Positions 48,303-60,571 of a stretch of DNA of 64,000 nt are shown here, piece by piece (positions within the stretch are counted from its first letter, which is position 1; every line of letters starts with the position of its first letter). The DNA is from Phytophthora colocasiae. Its lineage: Eukaryota; Oomycota; Peronosporomycetes; Peronosporales; Peronosporaceae. The stretch is taken from NCBI GenBank assembly GCA_018806915.1, contig JAGKQI010000074.1, positions 284,938 through 348,937 of the forward strand, read 5' to 3'. The notes beneath the pieces were generated by a model, which was not told the DNA's origin, ran no database searches, and saw nothing but the letters and a program-made list of their open reading frames with translations. Both the position numbers and the translations under genes were made by a program.

Positions 48303-51300
48303 AATGAATTGACTTGAGAAAACGTAAGTCGAGCTCCCTACGTCTTTTGTTGCGTATCTGATTGGACAAAGATTGATTTATTTTGGTTGCTTTAGAGTTC
48401 GATACGGAAGATGCGGCGCAAGTCATCGCCGACTGACGACCGTTGCGCAGGCTTGAAGGCCATCATCGGTGGTGAAAGTGCACTACAAGCAGGGCAAGTC
48501 ATATGTCAAGGCCCCAAGGGTGTTGCAGGAGCTCCAGACTACGAATTTATTGCAAGAAAGACCCGGCAGGGCGGGCGGAAGGCTGCCATTTTGTGCGGTA
48601 ATGACACCGTGCTATTTTCCAAGACCAGATACTGTACGGCACGTTGGTGCAAACGATGATACAAGGCTGCTTTACTAACTACAGTTCTTATTCCTCTTTC
48701 GTGAATTGAATGGCAGAGTTCGTGTCCGCAAGTTGCTGTCCTCTCGCACGAGTTTCAACACTGTGGTAAGCTTTATCCACTCTGCTCTACGGGTTCGTTG
48801 GCTAGGTTTTAACGCTAGGTTCTCGTAGCTATTTTGAACAGCGCAATAGCTTGGGCTTCATCTTGTGGATTTGGCGTTGGGGCTCTAAGTGTAGCTTTTG
48901 ATCCAGTTTGAAATATGACACATCGTCATCGTCCAGTCCGAGAGCGTTGCTCTTCTTAGGGTGAGTCCAGGTCATAGGGCAAGATTTCATTATACGGTAG
49001 ATATCCGAGTGTCATATTTCCAAACCCACGCACCGAGAGGGTCTATACTAGAACAATCAAAGGCTTGAGGCAGGAAGTTGAATTTGCCTTTCATGCATAG
49101 TACGATCGTAGTGCATTCTGCGCTGGAGTTGTCTGGTGCGGTATGGTATGGTATGGATTTACGTTTACGCGTAACCTTTTGGTGCGGTATCTGATCACTT
49201 TATCTAGCAATGAGTTCATCTCCTCGAAGTAGCGCAGGAGCTTGTTGCACCAAAGTGAGTATGAGTTCAAAGATATTCGTCAACTTTTTGTCCAATCATA
49301 GGGGCAATTGTTTCGTAAGTTGCCCGACTTACGTTTTCTCCCCAATCATTGCGAGTATACAAACATCAAGGTGCTAGGGATTTAAGAATTCGCGAAAAAG
49401 TAAGTCCATCTACCTACGTTTCGGCCAAAACCTCAATATATAACTTACGAAAGCACGAGGAATGAATTGACTTGAGAAAACGTAAGTCGAGCTCCCTACG
49501 TCTTTGTTGTGTATCTGATTGACAAAAAGATTGATTTATTTTGGTTGCTTTAGAGTTCGATACGGAAGATGCGGCGCAAGTCATCGCCGACTGACGACCG
49601 TTGCGCAGGCTTGAAGGCCATCATCGGTGGTGAAAGTGCACTACAAGCAGGGCAAGTCATATGTCAAGGCCCCAAGGGTGTTGCAGGAGCTCCAGACTAC
49701 GAATTTATTGCAAGAAAGACCCGGCAGGGCGGGCGGAAGGCTGCCATTTTTGTGCGGTAATGACACCGTGCTATTTTCCAAGACCAGATACTGTACGGCA
49801 CGTTGGTGCAAACGATGATACAAGGCCGCTTTACTAACTACAGTTCTTATTCCTCTTTCGTGAATTGAATGGCAGAGTTCGTGTCCTGCAAGTTGCTGTC
49901 CTCTCGCACGAGTTTCAACACTGTGGTAAGCTTTATCCACTCTGCTCTACGGGTTCGTTGGCTAGGTTTTAACGCTAGGTTCTCGTAGCTTATTTTGAAC
50001 AGCGCAATAGCTTGGGCTTCATCTTGTGGATTTGGCGTTGGGGCTCTAAGTGTAGCTTTGATCCAGTTTGGAAATATGACACATCGTCATCGTCCAGTCC
50101 GAGAGCGTTGCTCTTTCTTAGGTGAGTCCAGGTCATAGGGCAAGATTTCATTATACGGTAGATATCCGAGTGTCATATTTCCAAACCCACGCACCGAGAG
50201 GGTCTATACTAGAACAATCAAAGGCTTGAGGCAGGAAGTTGAATTTGCCTTTCATGCATAGTACGATCGTAGTTCATTCTGCGCTGGAGTTGTCTGGTGC
50301 GGTATGGTATGGTATGGATTTACGTTTACGCGTAACCTTTTTGGTGCGGTATCTGATCACTTTATCTAGCAATGAGTTCATCTCCTCGAAGTAGCGCAGG
50401 AGCTTGTTGCACCAAAGTGAGTATGAGTTCAAAGATATTCGTCAACTTTTTGTCCAATCAAGGGGCAATTGTTTCGTAAGTTGCCCGACTTACGTTTTCT
50501 CCCCAATCATTGCGAGTATACAAACATCAAGTGCTAGGGAAATTCGCGAAAAAGTAAGTCCATCTACCTACGTTTCGGCCAAAACCTCAATATATAACTT
50601 ACGAAAGCACGAGAATGAATTGACTTGAGAAAACGTAAGTCGAGCTCCCTACGTCTTTGTTGCGTATCTGATTGGACAAAAAGATTGATTTATTTTGGTT
50701 GCTTTAGAGTTCGATACGGAAGATGCGGCGCAAGTCATCGCCGACTGACGACCGTTGCGCAGGCTTGAAGGCCATCATCGGTGGTGAAAGTGCACTACAA
50801 GCAGGGCAAGTCATATGTCAAGGCCCCAAGGGTGTTGCAGGAGCTCCAGACTACGAATTTATTGCAAGAAAGACCCGGCAGGGCGGGCGGAAGGCTGCCA
50901 TTTTTGTGCGGTAATGACACCGTGCTATTTTCCAAGACCAGATACTGTACGGCACGTTGGTGCAAACGATGATACAAGGCTGCTTTACTAACTACAGTTC
51001 TTATTCCTCTTTCGTGAATTGAATGGCAGAGTTCGTGTCCGCAAGTTGCTGTCCTCTCGCACGAGTTTCAACACTGTGGTAAGCTTTATCCACTCTGCTC
51101 TACGGGTTCGTTGGCTAGGTTTTAACGCTAGGTTCTCGTAGCTATTTTGAACAGCGCAATAGCTTGGGCTTCATCTTGTGGATTTGGCGTTGGGGCTCTA
51201 AGTGTAGCTTTGATCCAGCTTTGAAATATGACACATCGTCATCGTCCAGTCCGAGAGCGTTGCTCTTTTCTTAGGTGAGTCCAGGTCATAGGGCAAGATT

Positions 51301-54300
51301 TCATTATACGGTAGATATCCGAGTGTCATATTTCCAAACCCACGCACCGAGAGAGTGGTCTATACTAGAAACAATCAAAGGCTTGAGGCAGGAAGTTGAA
51401 TTTGCCTTTCATGCATAGTAACGATCGTAGTTCATTCTGCGCTGGAGTTGTCTGGTGCGGTATGGTATGGTATGGATTTACGTTTACGCGTAACCTTTTT
51501 GGTGCGGTATCTGATCACTTTATCTAGCAATGAGTTCATCTCCTCGAAGTAGCGCAGGAGCTTGTTGCACCAAAGTGAGTATGAGTTCAAAGATATTCGT
51601 CAACTTTTGTCCAATCAAGGGCAATTGTTTCGTAAGTTGCCCTGACTTACGTTTTCTCCCAATCATTGCGAGTATACAAACATCAAGTGCTAGGGATTTA
51701 AGAATTCGCGAAAAAGTAAGTCCATCTACCTACGTTTCGGCCAAAACCTCAATATATAACTTACGAAAGCACGAGAATGAATTGACTTGAGAAAACGTAA
51801 GTCGAGCTCCTACGTCTTTTGTTGCGTATCTGATTGGACAAAAGATTGATTTATTTTGGTTGCTTTAGAGTTCGATACGGAAGATGCGGCGCAAGTCATC
51901 GCCGACTGACGACCGTTGCGCAGGCTTGAAGGCCATCATCGGTGGTGAAAGTGCACTACAAGCAGGGCAAGTCATATGTCAAGGCCCCAAGGGTGTTGCA
52001 GGAGCTCCAGACTACGAATTTATTGCAAGAAAGACTCCGGCAGGGCGGGCGGAAGGCTGCCATTTTTGTGCGGTAATGACACCGTGCTATTTTCCAAGAC
52101 CAGATACTGTACGGCACGTTGGTGCAAACGATGATACAAGGCTGCTTTACTAACTACAGTTCTTATTCCTCTTTCGTGAATTGAATGGCAGAGTTCGTGT
52201 CCGCAAGTTGCTGTCCTCTCGCACGAGTTTCAACACTGTGGTAAGCTTTATCCACTCTGCTCTACGGGTTCGTTGGCTAGGTTTTAACGCTAGGTTCTCG
52301 TAGCTATTTTGAAACAGCGCAATAGCTTGGGCTTCATCTTGTGGATTTGGCGTTGGGGCTCTAAGTGTAGCTTTGATCCAGTTTGAAATATGACACATCG
52401 TCATCGTCCAGTCCGAGAGCGTTGCTCTTTTCTTAGAGTGAGTCCAGGTCATAGGGCAAGATTTCATTATACGGTAGATATCTGAGTGTCATATTTCCAA
52501 ACCCACGCACCGAGAGGGTCTATACTAGAACAATCAAAGGCTTGAGGCAGGAAGTTGAATTTGCCTTTCATGCATGTAAGGTACGATCGTAGTTCATTCT
52601 GCGCTGGAGTTGTCTGGTGCGGTATGGTATGGTATGGATTTACGTTTACGCGTAACCTTTTGGTGCGGTATCTGATCACTTTATCTAGCAAATGAGTTCA
52701 TCTCCTCGAAGTAGCGCAGGAGCTTGTTGCACCAAAGTGAGTATGAGTTCAAAGATATTCGTCAACTTTTGTCCAATCAAGGGGCAATTGTTTCGTAAGT
52801 TGCCCGACTTACGTTTTCTCCCCAATCATTGCGAGTATACAAACATCAAGTGCTAGGGATTTAAGAATTCGCGAAAAAGTAAGTCCATCTACCTACGTTT
52901 CGGCCAAAACCTCAATATATAACTTACGAAAGCACGAGAATGAATTGACTTGAGAAACGTAAGTCGAGCTCCCTACGTCTTTTGTTGCGTATCTGATTGG
53001 ACAAAAAGATTGATTTATTTTGGTTGCTTTAGAGTTCGATACGGGAAGATGCGGCGCAAGTCATCGCCGACTGACGACCGTTGCGCAGGCTTGAAGGCCA
53101 TCATCGGTGGTGAAAGTGCACTACAAGCAGGGCAAGTCATATGTCAAGGCCCCAAGGGTGTTGCAGGAGCTCCAGACTACGAATTTATTGCAAGAAAGAC
53201 CCGGCAGGGCGGGCGGAAGGCTGCCATTTTTGTTCGGTAATGACACCGTGCTATTTTCCAAGACCAGATACTGTACGGCACGTTGGTGCAAACGATGATA
53301 CAAGGCTGCTTTACTAACTACAGTTCTTATTCAACTCTTTTCGTGAATTGAATGGCAGAGTTCGTGTCCGCAAGTTGCTGTCCTCTCGCACGAGTTTCAA
53401 CACTGTGGTAAGCTTTATCCACTCTGCTCTACGGGTTCGTTGGCTAGGTTTTAACGCTAGGTTCTCGTAGCTATTTTTGAACAGCGCAATAGCTTGGGCT
53501 TCATCTTGTGGATTTGGCGTTGGGGCTCTAAGTGTAGCTTTGATCCAGTTTGAAATATGACACATCGTCATCGTCCAGTCCGAGAGCGTTGCTCTTTTCT
53601 TAGGTGAGTCCAGGTCATAGGGCAAGATTTCATTATACGGTAGATATCCGAGTGTCATATTTCCAAACCCACGCACCGAGAGGGTCTATACTAGAACAAT
53701 CAAAGGCTTGAGGCAGGAAGTTGAATTTGCCTTTCATGCATAGTACGATCGTAGTTCATTCTGCGCTGGAGTTGTCTGGTGCGGTATGGTATGGTATGGA
53801 TTTACGTTTACGCGTAACCTTTTGGTGCGGTATCTGATCACTTTATCTAGCAATGAGTTCATCTCCTCGAAGTAGCGCAGGAGCTTGTTGCACCAAAGTG
53901 AGTATGAGTTCAAAGATATTCGTCAACTTTGTCCAATCAAGGGGCAATTGTTTCGTAAGTTGCCCGACTTACGTTTTCTCCCAATCATTGCGAGTATACA
54001 AACATCAAGTGCTAGGATTTAAGAATTAGCGAAAAAGTAAGTCCATCTACCTACGTTTCGGCCAAAACCTCAATATATAACTTACGAAAGCACGCGAATG
54101 AATTGACTTGAGAAAACGTAAGTCGAGCTCCCTACGTCTTTTGTTGCGTATCTGATTGGACAAAAGATTGATTTATTTTGGGTGCTTTAGAGTTCGATAC
54201 GGAAGATGCGGCGCAAGTCATCGCCGACTGACGACCGTTGCGCAGGCTTGAAGGCCATCATCGGTGGTGAAAGTGCACTACAAGCAGGGCAAGTCATATG

Positions 54301-57300
54301 TCAAAGCCCCAAGGGTGTTGCAGGAGCTCCAGACTACGAATTTATTGCAAGAAAGACCCGGCAGGGCGGGCGGAAGGCTGCCATTTTGTGCGGTAATGAC
54401 ACCGTGCTATTTTCCAAGACCAGATACTGTACGGCACGTTGGTGCAAACGATGATACAAGGCCGCTTTACTAACTACCAGTTCTTATTCCTCTTTCGTGA
54501 ATTGAATGGCAGAGTTCGTGTCCGCAAGTTGCTGTCCTCTCGCACGAGTTTCAACACTGTGGTAAGCTTTATCCACTCTGCTCTACGGGTTCGTTGGCTA
54601 GGTTTTAACGCTAGGTTCTCGTAGCTATTTTGAACAGCGCAATAGCTTGGGCTTCATCTTGTGGATTTGGCGTTGGGGCTCTAAGTGTAGCTTTGATCCA
54701 GTTTGAAATATGACACATCGTCATCGTCCAGTCCGAGAGCGTTGCTCTTTTCTTAGGTGAGTCCAGGTCATAGGGCAAGATTTCATCATACGGTAGATAT
54801 CCGAGTGTCATATTTCCAAACCCACGCACCGAGAGGGTCTATACTAGAACAATCAAAGGCTTGAGGCAGGAAGTTGAATTTGCCTTTCATGCATAGTACG
54901 ATCGTAGTGCATTCTGCGCTGGAGTTGTCTGGTGCGGTATGGTATGGTATGGATTTACGTTTACGCGTAACCTTTTGGTGCGGTATCTGATCACTTTATC
55001 TAGCAAATGAGTTCATCTCCCTCGAAGTAGCGCAGGAGCTTGTTGCACCAAAGTGAGTATGAGTTCAAAGATATTCGTCAACTTTTTGTCCAATCAAGGG
55101 GCAATTGTTTCGTAAGTTGCCCGACTTACGTTTTCTCCCCAATCATTGCGAGTATACAAACATCAAGTGCTAGGATTTAAGAATTCGCGAAAAGTAAGTC
55201 CATCTACCTACGTTTCGGGCCAAAACCTCAATATATAACTTACAGCACGAGAATGAATTGACTTGAGAAAACGTAAGTCGAACTCCCTACGTATGTTGTT
55301 GCGTACCTGATTGGACAAAAAGATTGATTTATTTTGGTTGCTATACGGAAGATGCGGCACTGCTGATCGCCGACTGACAACCGTTGCGCGCCATCATCTG
55401 CGGTGAAAGTGCGCTACAAGCGGGGCAAGTCAACTGCCAAGGCCCCAAGGGTGTTAGAGGAGCTCCAGACAACGGATTGATTGCAAGAAGACCCGGCAGG
55501 GCGGGCGGAAGGCTGCCATTTTTGTGTGGTAAAGATACCGTGCTCTGTTCCGAGACCAGACACTGTACGGCAAGTTGGTGCAAACGATGATGTAAGTGCT
55601 TATTTACTAAATACAGTTCTTTTTTCTCTTTCGTGACTTGAATGGCAGGGTTCGTGTTTGCAAGTTGCTGCCCTCTCGCACGAGTCTCAACACTGTGGTA
55701 AGCTTTATCCACTCTGCTCTACGGGTTCTTTGGCTCGGTTTTAAGGCTAGCTTCTCATGCTTCTATTTTGAACAGCGCAATAGCTTGGGCTTCATCTTGT
55801 GGATTTGGCGTTGGGGCTCTAAGTGTAGCTTTGATCCAGTTTGAAATATGACACATCGTCATCGTCCAGTCCGAGAGCGTTGCTCTTTTCTTAGGTGAGT
55901 CCAGGTCATAGGGCAAGATTTCATTATACGGTAGATATCCGAGTGTCATATTTCCAAACCCACGCACCGAGAGGGTCTATACTAGAACAATCAAAGGCTT
56001 GAGGCAGGAAGTTGAATTTGCCTTTCATGCATAGTACGATCGTAGTTCATTCTGCGCTGGAGTTGTCTGGTGCGGTATGGTATGGTATGGATTTACGTTT
56101 ACGCGTAACCTTTTGGTGCGGTATCTGATCACTTTATCTTGCAAATGAGTTCATCTCTCGAAGTAGCGCAGGAGCTTGTTGCACCAAAGTGAGTATGAGT
56201 TCAAAGATATTCGTCAACTTTTTGTCCAATCAAGGGCAATTGTTTCGTAAGTTGCCCGACTTACGTTTTTCTCCCCAATCATTGCGAGTATACAAACATC
56301 AAGTGCTAGGGATTTAAGAATTAGCGAAAAAGTAAGTCCATCTACCTACGTTTCGGCCAAAACCTCAATATATAACTTACGAAAGCACGAGAATGAATTG
56401 ACTTGAGAAAACGTAAGTCGAGCTCCCTACGTCTTTGTTGCGTATCTGATTGGACAAAAGATTGATTTATTTTGGTTGCTTTAGAGTTCGATACGGAAGA
56501 TGCGGCGCAAGTCATCGCCGACTGACGACCGTTGCGCAGGCTTGAAGGCCATCATCGGTGGTGAAAGTGCACTACAAGCAGGGCAAGTCATATGTCAAGG
56601 CCCCAAGGGTGTTGCAGGAGCTCCAGACTACGAATTTATTGCAAGAAAGACCCGGCAGGGCGGGCGGAAGGCTGCCATTTTTGTGCGGTAATGACACCGT
56701 GCTATTTTCCAAGACCAGATACTGTACGGCACGTTGGTGCAAACTTGATGATACAAGGCTGCTTTACTAACTACAGTTCTTATTCCTCTTTCGTGAATTG
56801 AATGGCAGAGTTCGTGTCCGCAAGTTGCTGTCCTCTCGCACGAGTTTCAACACTGTGGTAAGCTTTATCCACTCTGCTCTACGGGTTCGTTGGCTAGGTT
56901 TTAACGCTAGGTTCTCGTAGCTATTTTGAACAGCGCAATAGCTTGGGCTTCATCTTGTGGATTTGGCGTTGGGGCTCTAAGTGTAGCTTTGATCCAGTTT
57001 GAAATATGACACATCGTCATCGTCCAGTCCGAGAGCGTTGCTCTTTTCTTAGGTGAGTCCAGGTCATAGGGCAAGATTTCATCATACGGTAGATATCCGA
57101 GTGTCATATTTCCAAACCCACGCACCGAGAGGGTCTATACTAGAACAATCAAAGGCTTGAGGCAGGAAGTTGAATTTGCCTTTCATGCATAGTACGATCG
57201 TAGTGCATTCTGCGCTGGAGTTGTCTGGTGCGGTATGGTATGGTATGGATTTACGTTTACGCGTAACCTTTTTGGTGCGGTATCTGATCACTTTATCTAG

Positions 57301-57554
57301 CAATGAGTTCATCTCCTCGAAGTAGCGCAGGAGCTTGTTGCACCAAAGTGAGTATGAGTTCAAAGATATTCGTCAACTTTTTGTCCAATCAAGGGGCAAT
57401 TGTTTCGTAAGTTGCCCGACTTACGTTTTCTCCCCAATCATTGCGAGTATACAAACATCAAGTGCTAGGGATTTAAGAATTCGCGAAAAAGTAAGTCCAT
57501 CTACCTACGTTTCGGCCAAAACCTCAATATATAACTTACGAAAGCACGAGAATG
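48303..57554. repeat. Tandem array: eight head-to-tail copies of a ~1.16-kb unit
   Basis: Unit starts, set at AATGAATTGACTTGAG, are 48,303; 49,461; 50,614; 51,776; 52,939; 54,097; 55,252; 56,392. The array ends at 57,554. Unit lengths are 1140-1163 bp. The copies are nearly identical and differ mostly by one-base length changes in homopolymers. Each contains a GGTATGGTATGGTATGG microsatellite, a hairpin CGTAAGTTGCCCGACTTACG, and two related ~28-bp words (GTAAGTCCATCTACCTACGT and GTAAGTCGAGCTCCCTACGT). Short open frames (60-123 residues) occur on both strands, but their ends shift from copy to copy and none matches a family I know. I found no rRNA, snRNA, tRNA or transposase signature. Array boundaries fall at whole-unit positions. 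Confidence 0.93.
55252..55775. repeat. Divergent segment in array copy 7
   Basis: The first ~520 bp of copy 7 differ from the other seven copies by many substitutions and small indels (for example GCCATCATCTGCGGTGAAAG, AACGGATTGATTGCAAGAAG). The rest of the unit, from CTATTTTGAACAGCGCAATA, is again essentially identical. One frame (55,384-55,590) reads through this segment without the break seen in the other copies (GRLPFLCGKDTVLCSETRHC). Confidence 0.8.
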
Positions 57555-58010
57555 CGTCTTTACTCGATGCCCTCGTCTCAGAATTGCTACTTCAGCTTCA
57601 CTGCAGTCTCCATCAGCCTACAACACGAGGTTTGCTGCATTCAAAGTCTCAAAAAGCAATACACCAAGTTGCTTATTGTCAATAAATGATTTTTTCTACT
57701 ACTTTTGAAGATATTGGCAAATCCTGGATAGTTCAGTTTAGTCCAAGGGCAGTGTACAAACACATGCACAGTCGATTCGAGTCGACTGTCGACAGTAGGA
57801 AAGAACGGTTTGATTCCCTCCCTCGCTGTTCGAACGCTCCGGGTCCAACCGATCGAGACGGTTGTCCGACGCCCGTGTCTCCCGATCCAGAAGCTATCGC
57901 GTGCGTCTCTATTGGTGAAAGCCACGCGCCTCGATCCAAATCTCCCGTGATCCCGGTGGTGCAGAGAATGCGCTTCAGTCACCGCAGTCGTCGACTCTTG
58001 CCGTCTCTTT
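57555..58010. other. Flank between array and copia element
   Basis: No gene recognised. It contains the nested palindromic string TCGATTCGAGTCGACTGTCG (about 57,773-57,792). It ends at the copia target duplication TCGTC (58,011-58,015). Confidence 0.5.
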
Positions 58011-58015
58011 TCGTC

Positions 58016-58223
58016 TGTTGGTTTTTGTAGAGAATGTTGAATTGTGAAAGACCAACTTGGTCCTTCTACGATGAGGGAAAACCATGACCACCGCAACAAC
58101 GGTTGGTCTGGACGAAAACCTCAGCTAGCTACGAGTTAACCCAAGTCCTCCTCAACTGCAACACTATGATCCCATCTTGAAGAGTGCTAGTACATGTACA
58201 CATGTTCACGCTGAAATCCAACA
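58016..58223 (-). repeat. 3' LTR of copia element
   Basis: 208 bp, TGTTGGTTTTTG to GAAATCCAACA on the + strand. Next to the purine tract GCTGCGGGAG (minus strand). Confidence 0.92.
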
Positions 58224-58349
58224 CTCCCGCAGCGAGGACATCGTTGTTAGCTTGATACCTACATATACAAAATAACAAGAAGCACAGCTGAGTATGTCAC
58301 CAACAAGTCAGGAGTGTACAAAACTTCTCGGTGGCTGCTTCTCCTCAAT

Positions 58350-58535
58350 AACCCATTCGCACACCAGCGAGATCACCATTTACTCTAAGCTAAGTTCACC
58401 ATTCGCATGTCAGCGAGTTCACCATCCGCATACCAGCGAGATTACCATTCGCATACCAGCGAGATTACCATTCGCATACCAGTGAGATTACCATTCGCAT
58501 AACAGCGAGATCACCATTCGCGTATCAGCGAGATT
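58350..58535. repeat. 23-bp minisatellite in copia 3' untranslated region
   Basis: About eight imperfect copies of ACCATTCGCATACCAGCGAG plus ATT or ATC, located between RNase H and the 3' LTR. The central copies are nearly exact. Confidence 0.85.
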
Positions 58536-58591
58536 CTTCTACAGTACAGAATTCCGTCACCTTTTGAGCGGTTCGATTCGGGTTTCATCAT

Positions 58592-59249
58592 CTACACACT
58601 GCTCCTCGTGCTTGAAGTGATGCAAGTCACACCCAGGCGCTTCCGCAAATTTGTGAACTGATCCTTGGCTAGTCCCTTCGTGAATGTGTCCGCAATGTTG
58701 TCCTTCGAGTTCACGTACTCCAGAACAATGCTTTTTGAGCGAACGTGCTCTCGAATGAAGTGATACCGGACATCAATATGCTTCGTTCTTGAGTGCTGTG
58801 TGGGGTTTTCAGCAATAGCGATGCAGGCCTGATTATCTTCGCGAATTCGAGTCTCTGTCTGCGGATATCCAAGTTCGAGTAGTAGTTGGCGTATAAAGAG
58901 CACCCTCACGGGTACAGTGAGCTAGCGCAATATATTCTGCTTCAGCTGTCGACTGGGCAACGATGCGTTGCTTCCGGCTGCTCCACGTTACCGCACAGTT
59001 TCCAATGAACGTGACGTACCCTGAAACAGACTTTCGTTCGTCTTCGTCCGCTGCGTAGTCAGAATCCGAGTAAGCTGATAATTTAACTTCTGAACCACTG
59101 AACTCTAAGCCATCACCACTTGATCCTTTGACATACTTGATAATGTTCTTCACAGCCTCCCAGTGTGGCTTTCCGTAGGAGTTGAGAAAACGGCTTACGT
59201 CCTGTATCGAGAACGCCAAGTCGGGTCTTGACCCGATCATCAGATACAT
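58592..59249 (-). pseudogene. Copia RNase H segment
   Basis: Two overlapping minus-strand frames: 58,833-59,249 (MIGSRPDLAFSIQDVSRFL, AYSDSDYAADEDERKSVSGY, STAEAEYIAL) and 58,592-58,909 (EDNQACIAIAENPTQHSRTK, HIDVRYHFIREHV, DNIADTFTKGLAKDQF). One frame change is near 58,890. Confidence 0.88.
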
Positions 59250-60376
59250 TAGACTTCAACAGCCTGTCGAAAGGGCTTCGCAGCCATTTCCGCCATGACG
59301 TTTCCTGTCATTTCCACAGCTACAGGTTTCCGCAGCCTTTTTCCCGGTGCGGTCGGTACCTTAGCGGCAAATGCATGCTGCATGTTGAACCGTTCCAGGA
59401 TTTTGTCTGCTGAGAGCTGTTGATTGATCCACAGTTTTCGCTGCGATCTATCACGAACGACTTTGAGCCCCAAGATGTAGCTGACAGGCCCCATATCTTT
59501 GGCACGGAAGGCGTTTTTGATGCCTTTCTTCATCTCTGCAATTTCCGGGGGAGGTCTTGGCGATCAGCATGAGGTCGTCCACGAGATGGCTACAATTTGA
59601 GCTGATCCTTTCACCGTTCGAATAAAGATACATGCTTCACACTGAAGCGCCTCGAATCCCGCGGAGGTGAGGTAATCTACAAGCGCCTTGTGCCATGCCC
59701 TTGGCGCCTGCTTGAGTCCATAAAGACTCTTTAGAAGACGACACACAAGATTTTCTTGTCCGGGTACCTCCAGTCCTTGAGGGATCTTCATGTACACTTC
59801 CTCCTCGAGGAGTCCATTCAGAAACGCAGTCTCGACGTCCATTTGATCGCACTCCAGATCCAGAATACAGACAATTGCTAAAAGTATTCGAAGGGACTCC
59901 AGACGGACAACTGGAGCGAAAACATCCTCAAAGTCGACGAACTTTATCTGCTGGCAGCCGATGACCACTGGCCGCGCCTTGTATCGCTCGAGCGTACCGT
60001 CACTGAAGAACTTGCGCTTGAAGATCCACTTACACGACAATGCTCGCTTGCCTGGTGGAAGTTTCACCAATATCCACGTCTTATTTCGAAGAAGCGAGTC
60101 AATCTCAGCAGCGGTGGCATCCTTCCACTTCAATGCGTCTGGTCTTGTCATAGCTTCTCTGTAGGTGGTCGGGTCAACGCCCATGCCTTCAGCAACAACC
60201 AGACTCATCTCCTCTTTGTGCTTGAGATTTTCCACAGCAACGAGAACTTCAGCTTGTTTTGCTTGCGTGCTGCATGTATGATCGGATGGACAGATTGACT
60301 GGTAAGCGCTTGTGGTCCGATCAAAGTACGAAGCCACGCTGCAGACGTAGGTGCGTATGTGACGAGTTGTGGCCAC
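59249..60376 (-). pseudogene. Copia reverse transcriptase segment
   Basis: Minus strand. Frame 59,564-60,376 has NKTWILVKLPPGKRALSCKW, ECDQMDVETAFLNGLLEEEV, and LYGLKQAPRAWHKALVDYLT. The catalytic YVDD codons are hit by a one-base loss near 59,584, so the motif appears as LVDDLMLIAKT in the neighbouring frame (59,451-59,633). The RT end continues in 59,249-59,533 (FRAKDMGPVSYILGLKVVRD). Confidence 0.88.
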
Positions 60377-60571
60377 AGTACAGCAGTGTTCACGGTATTC
60401 ATGTCAAAGCCAGCAACAAAGTCCTCGAGAAGTACGATATCATTTGCCGACGGTTTTCTTCGGGAGGTAGTTGGCTGTAAAACAGGATGTCCACTTCAGA
60501 GGTTGCTGTGCGCGAGTAAAATTCAAAGTCGAGAGATTGTCGGACGGAAAGTTTACGCAGTTCTTGTCGTT

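Noticed and set aside
48411..48659. Plus-strand frame MRRKSSPTDDRC... repeated in each array unit, and the 60-120 residue minus-strand frames
   Set aside because: Frame ends differ between copies through single-base indels, and two or three overlapping frames look equally plausible. I could not justify any as a gene, so the unit is annotated only as a repeat.
48303..57554. 5S rRNA, snRNA or spliced-leader tandem array
   Set aside because: None of the conserved internal sequences of these RNAs (for example 5S box C, U6 ACAGAGA, U2 branch-recognition region) could be found on either strand.
58350..58535. CRISPR-like array
   Set aside because: The 23-bp units are contiguous without unique spacers, in a eukaryotic retrotransposon; it is a minisatellite.
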